A stretch of 17,979 nucleotides of DNA, taken from an uncultured Bacteroidales bacterium (lineage in GTDB: Bacteria; Bacteroidota; Bacteroidia; Bacteroidales; UBA932). Location of the stretch: contig CABTXO010000006.1 of assembly GCA_902488725.1 (NCBI GenBank), positions 1 to 17,979 on the forward strand, in the 5' to 3' direction. Below the pieces are notes generated by a model. That model was not told where the DNA came from, did no database searches, and worked only from the letters and a program-made list of their open reading frames with translations. Of the stretch, positions 15,401-17,979 are shown piece after piece; position 1 is the stretch's first letter; each line of letters begins with the position of its first letter. Both the position numbers and the translations under genes were made by a program.

Positions 15401-17835
15401 TTGCTCTTGACCGTGTAGAGTCCGGAGGCTTCCAGACGGAAGCGCCGCTCGGTTCCGGAAGCGGCGGTACCCCGGTACACTTCCGCACCGGAGGCATCCA
15501 GGATCCGGTAGCCGATCTCGGCCGGGATGACTTTCCCTTCGCCGTTCCGGGCTTCGAACCGCAGGGTGGCGGATTCCCCGGACAGGATGGAGACCCGGGT
15601 TCCGTAGGGATTTTTCCGGATTTCTTCCGGGAGCAGATACCCGGGACGCGGATGCCCCCCGGACTTTTCGGCCAACTGCACGGAACCCTCCTGCGCGTTC
15701 ACCAGCCGGACGGAGAGATTGACGCGGTCGAGAATGAACACCCGCCGCGAGAACTCCTTGGTCTCCCCCGTCCGGTCAACCACCTTGACTTTCACGTCGT
15801 ACAGATAGCGGTCTTCCTGCGATGCGAAGCGGAGCACGAACGAACCGTCTTCTTCCAAGGCGAGAGTCCCTTCCCCGATCCGGTCCCCCCAAGCGTCCAC
15901 CGTGTACGAGACCCGGGCGGCGGAGAGCGGATGGCCGCTGTAGCTGGACACCCGGCCCCGAACCTCGACGGTGTCCCCCTTGAAATAGAGGGAATCCAGA
16001 TCGCCGAACTGCAGATCGTAGGTCGGGAGGATGAACGTGTCCACCGTGAGCGAAAGGCTCGACACATTTTTGTCCCCGTACAGCACGGACAGGCGGAAGC
16101 GGCCGTTGCGCTCCTGTGCAGGCAGCGGGAATTCGCCCGCCACGGAACCATATTCATTCGTCGTCAGTTCGCGGACGTCGATGCGCTTGGACTCCGCGTT
16201 GTAGAGCTCCACAACGACCTTTTCACAGGCCCCGAGGGTGTGGAGGGCATGGCGCATGTCCCCCCGGAAGAGTACGGCCTTGAACTGTACCGTCTCGCCC
16301 GGGTTGTAGGCGGTCCGGTCGGTAAAGGTTTCGCAATAGACTTGCGTCTCTTCCGGATCGCCGGGCACGATTTCCCTGTCCCGGACCGACTGTTCATGGC
16401 TTCTGCGGAGCAGGCCTCCGTCCGGAAGCATGGTCGCGGCCAGCCGGGCTTGCGCATCCTTGCGCAGCAGGGTTTCAATCGCCGAGGGCAGGCGCGTGAA
16501 GCCGTCCACCGGGACGTCCTTCACCTGTGCGATTTTTTTCCCGGAGCGCAGCAGTTCCAGATCCACTTTCCGCACGGGCTCCCCGGTCCGGAAATCCGCG
16601 ACGTAGAACTTGTGGCCCTCCCGGTCCGTCTGGACCGCGATGGAAAGGGTATGCGGCTCATAGCGGCATTCGTTCTTCAGCTTCCCGTTCGTCACGGTCA
16701 GTCTGTAGTCTCCGTCGTCGACTTCGGGCAGCACGACCCGGACCGTGTCCCAGGCGTAGAAACTCCGGGCCGGATTGTCCAGCGTTTTCCGCAGCAGCAC
16801 CTTGTCGTCACGCACACGCTTCATCACGAAATCCGCCCCGTCCAGGTTGCGCAGCAGGACGAGGGCGGTGTCCTCGCTGCAGGACACCTGGATGTCCTTG
16901 CGCTGCAGCGTCACCATGAGGAGCGCGGCATCGGTGCAGCGCTTCGCGATCTTCCCTTCCGGCTCCCCGGCATAGCGGTTCCGTTCCTGCTCGGCCTGCC
17001 GGCAGGCCGCGAACAGGTCCCGGTAGTCCGAGGAGGACCCTTGCTCGTTCAGCACACGCATCCGGTCCATCAGCAGCACATCCTTGGCCAGCAGGGAAAC
17101 GGCCTTTCCGGCGTATTTTTCCGCATAGGCCCGCAAAGCCTTTTCCTTCTCTGCATCCTGGACCTCCATCCCGTAACGCCAGGGGAAACGGTCCATCAGG
17201 AGGCTGTATTCCAGGAACGGGGCGTTAGGATAGGAAGTCCCGAGGTACTCGGTCAAGACTGGAACCGCCCATTCCTTGCCGGAGGGGTCGTCGGCGGATT
17301 CTTTCCAGAGGACGAATTCGAAGTCGTCCCGGATGAAGTCGGGCAGCAGCCCCGACAACTGGCTGCCGACACCGCTGTTCCGGTAGAAGGCCGCATTCCG
17401 CCCGGCCTCAAGCCGCCTGCGGGAAGACAGGACAAAGTCTCTCCAGGCATTTTGTCCGCGGCTCCGCCCGTAATAATAGGAGACCAGGGGTTCCGCATAG
17501 TCCGCGATCTCCTGCGAGCATTTCGCTTCCAGCGAATCTCGCAGCTTCCAGTTCCGCGCGGAGACGTCTTCCACATACCGCGTCGCGGCATCGTAGAAAT
17601 CCCAGTGCAACCGCTTGGCGCGTGCCTCGCGTTTGATCTGCCCGAGGACTTCGACCATTTTCTTCGGACGGTCCGCCCGACGGGCGCCGTCATAACTCTT
17701 CCAGAGGGCGGCAAGCTGATGGCCCTCGCCGTCCGGCTTTGAATCCTTCTCTTTTTTCATGAATGTATGTGCGGAAAGTGCCGTTCCGGCCGCGACCGCG
17801 GCGACGGCGATGATCCATCTGACGCAAGTTCTCAT
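12448..17835 (-). CDS. Alpha-2-macroglobulin family protein, Bacteroidota type, without thioester
   Basis: A 1795-residue envelope protein. It begins with a Sec signal peptide (hydrophobic IIAVAAVAAGTAL at about 8-20; Cys4 precedes the core, so it is not a lipobox). A helical, charged region follows to about 400, then macroglobulin-type Ig-like domains. The MG2 segment is near 500 (TDRTAYNPGETVQFKAVLFR), with further sandwiches at about 600-660 and 780-830. Residues 1031-1045 are a SusC-like LQEVVVMGFGSGRKK, then an Ala/Glu/Pro-rich linker to about 1082. The A2M domain starts near 1083 (SDFSASLAFEPFL), a helical thioester-type domain lies at about 1295-1600 (ACQNADGGFGWFEGM), and a receptor-binding-like C-terminus at about 1655-1795 (YAPHYRAND). 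Where the CxEQ thioester should stand (about 1300-1308) the sequence reads EPDGKDVLS, so covalent trapping is lost. Role: probably a periplasmic or surface protease-trap or structural protein. It appears monocistronic. Confidence 0.92.
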   Translation of the reverse strand: MRTCVRWIIAVAAVAAGTALSAHTFMKKEKDSKPDGEGHQLAALWKSYDGARRADRPKKMVEVLGQIKREARAKRLHWDFYDAATRYVEDVSARNWKLRDSLEAKCSQEIADYAEPLVSYYYGRSRGQNAWRDFVLSSRRRLEAGRNAAFYRNSGVGSQLSGLLPDFIRDDFEFVLWKESADDPSGKEWAVPVLTEYLGTSYPNAPFLEYSLLMDRFPWRYGMEVQDAEKEKALRAYAEKYAGKAVSLLAKDVLLMDRMRVLNEQGSSSDYRDLFAACRQAEQERNRYAGEPEGKIAKRCTDAALLMVTLQRKDIQVSCSEDTALVLLRNLDGADFVMKRVRDDKVLLRKTLDNPARSFYAWDTVRVVLPEVDDGDYRLTVTNGKLKNECRYEPHTLSIAVQTDREGHKFYVADFRTGEPVRKVDLELLRSGKKIAQVKDVPVDGFTRLPSAIETLLRKDAQARLAATMLPDGGLLRRSHEQSVRDREIVPGDPEETQVYCETFTDRTAYNPGETVQFKAVLFRGDMRHALHTLGACEKVVVELYNAESKRIDVRELTTNEYGSVAGEFPLPAQERNGRFRLSVLYGDKNVSSLSLTVDTFILPTYDLQFGDLDSLYFKGDTVEVRGRVSSYSGHPLSAARVSYTVDAWGDRIGEGTLALEEDGSFVLRFASQEDRYLYDVKVKVVDRTGETKEFSRRVFILDRVNLSVRLVNAQEGSVQLAEKSGGHPRPGYLLPEEIRKNPYGTRVSILSGESATLRFEARNGEGKVIPAEIGYRILDASGAEVYRGTAASGTERRFRLEASGLYTVKSKVQLVSARGVPIENENSAIFLRILDGDPQLAAPVEHVFKVLGEAGPVRSGETFGLQFGAGRGDVWALVQLFDDRQGLLDRQQIHLSGQAGAQGSLTRIAYAYKAEWPDAVLLKVFYFKDETWYEYSREFRRERPSLELPLAFETFEDRTLPATEYSFTLKTRPGVEAVAAVFDKSTETLSPNRWSGVSLAGVRCDAVSIAATPGNVGGDTWDTWGSALQLQEVVVMGFGSGRKKMATRAMPEVAELQEATVMAADMAVPAPAEAEALADVAVRSDFSASLAFEPFLRSDADGRMKLTFKTSDKLSTYYVQLFAHDPAMRNATLRQEMVVTIPVKVAVAEPKYLYAGDEYSLQATVSNNSDRPVSGTLGLLVPGEGDAVAQSLAKPVTVPAGGVASATFPVPVGKDSLRLKVVFADAAKTFSDGVLVALPVYEARQTLTEAHSAVLRAGMDKEALLREIAARFTGTTAHGATTDEVDIRRMLRDAIPSRIEPDGKDVLSLSEALYARHLAALLQPGFADSLSAGKMPDTELRARILACQNADGGFGWFEGMKSSPVITATLLERFSKMRESAALPLSDAQLTAAVRYLDRQQFLYDRERPFWFGGLSMAQYAYVRSTYASVPFEVDRTNRTEKSAYAEHFKDFKEALGGYLLPKARDGRGLNGRILDKSRRIKTLLQLQHNSGGLQLAAAWGIRFGAASRLNRSTKADLQSLLEYAVAHRDGGWYYPDAVLPWRGLLESELYAHSLLCDLLSAPQTRAVLADAGARQEALKIADGIRLWIMLQKETQQWDTDPAYLEAICSVMKGSEDVLSTTVVFMRKTYGKPFEDIVAAGNGFTIERRFFKEVKGAPEVNRLEVRPGDLLHVGDKLIAEYRIWNQENRSFVKLTAPREAGFRPADQLSGHYGWWLRPLSVRGFWSVTPQGYRNVKTDRTEYYFDVYPEEKTTVTETFFVTQEGSFRAPVVTIESRYAPHYRANDGFRGTFQSR

Positions 17836-17854
17836 CTTCTCGAACGCTTTAGGC

Positions 17855-17862
17855 TAAAGATA
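17855..17862 (-). promoter_or_regulatory. Possible -7 box for the macroglobulin gene
   Basis: Minus-strand TATCTTTA (17862-17855) differs from TAnnTTTG only in the last base and lies 19 nt before the ATG at 17835, which would give a very short leader. No good -33 element is seen at 19-21 nt. Weak evidence. Confidence 0.35.
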
Positions 17863-17918
17863 CGACAATCTTATCAAATATCCGGCCACCCGGATCCGGA
17901 AGAGCCCAAAAAGTGGCG

Positions 17919-17939
17919 GGAGCCTTGAAGGTCAAGCCT
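17919..17939 (-). terminator. Imperfect hairpin near the right edge, possible terminator of an upstream gene
   Basis: AGCCTTGA, AGG, TCAAGCCT forms an 8 nt stem with one C-C mismatch. Read on the minus strand it overlaps the possible stop codon at 17932-17934 and is followed after about 8 nt by TTTTT. This would fit a 3' end just past the partial gene at the edge. Tentative. Confidence 0.3.
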
Positions 17940-17979
17940 TCCGGGCGCGCAGGATCGGCAGGGCTTCCGCGACCAGATA
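17932..17979 (-). CDS. Possible C-terminal end of a further gene (15 codons, cut by the right edge)
   Basis: On the minus strand the edge frame reads YLVAEALPILRARKA and then TGA at 17934-17932. The residues look like the amphipathic last helix of a protein, and a hairpin with a T run lies at the stop. Fifteen codons are too few to identify a family or exclude chance. It is on the same strand as the macroglobulin gene, about 96 nt from that gene's start. Confidence 0.3.
   Translation of the reverse strand, partial: YLVAEALPILRARKA

Noticed and set aside
13882..17742. A 1286-codon open frame on the plus strand
   Set aside because: It is antisense to the alpha-2-macroglobulin gene, whose domains are clear; the plus frame has no signal, motif or promoter and reads as a compositional shadow.
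1..17979. CRISPR array, insertion sequence, integrase, phage or toxin-antitoxin module
   Set aside because: No regularly spaced repeats, no transposase or recombinase motifs and no terminal inverted repeats were seen; gene content is ordinary chromosomal.

Overview
The window looks like about 18 kb of chromosome from a GC-rich member of the Bacteroidota (probably order Bacteroidales). Four kinds of evidence support this. The promoter-like boxes follow the Bacteroidota TAnnTTTG pattern, and I see no sigma-70-type -10 boxes. There is a DUF4296 lipoprotein. FtsY lacks the acidic N-terminal A domain. There is a large Bacteroidota-type alpha-2-macroglobulin carrying a SusC-like EVVVMGFG segment. 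GC content is roughly 60% by eye, high for Bacteroides itself, so an uncultured gut-type lineage is plausible. The G10 run at base 1 suggests that the window starts at a contig end.

Layout. (1) Bases 1-832, minus: 5' part of a surface lipoprotein gene, running off the left edge. (2) 833-986: divergent promoter region. (3) 987-2327, plus: secreted histidine acid phosphatase, the only plus-strand gene I support. (4) 9150 down to 2328, minus: a tightly packed six-gene run, ftsY, pheT, DUF4296 lipoprotein, TTG-started amidohydrolase, radical SAM protein, deoC. Gaps are 11, 1, -4, 3 and 5 nt, with one promoter-like box upstream of ftsY. The deoC stop codon abuts the phosphatase stop codon with no base between. 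(5) 9151-9472: intergenic, with the ftsY promoter box and a strong hairpin. (6) 10627-9473, minus: lipoprotein with a glutamine-amidotransferase-like (BPL_N) domain. (7) 12011-10690, minus: a short ORF resembling the N-terminal third of an AMMECR1 domain, overlapping dinB (DNA polymerase IV) by ATGA. (8) 12012-12447: GC-rich intergenic region with several inverted repeats. (9) 17835-12448, minus: 1795-residue alpha-2-macroglobulin-family protein without a thioester motif. (10) The right edge may hold the last 15 codons of another minus-strand gene.

Working together. The ftsY-led run joins housekeeping genes (membrane targeting of ribosomes, tRNA-Phe charging) to small-molecule genes (a COG0402-type deaminase-like hydrolase, an orphan radical SAM enzyme, deoxyribose-phosphate aldolase). 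The last three might serve nucleoside salvage, which is inference only. The envelope proteins (three predicted lipoproteins, the phosphatase and the macroglobulin) are otherwise unlinked. I found no mobile element, CRISPR array, rRNA, tRNA or defence cluster. The points most worth a second look are the truncated AMMECR1-like ORF coupled to dinB, the SusC-like box inside the macroglobulin, and the structured gap at 12150-12447.
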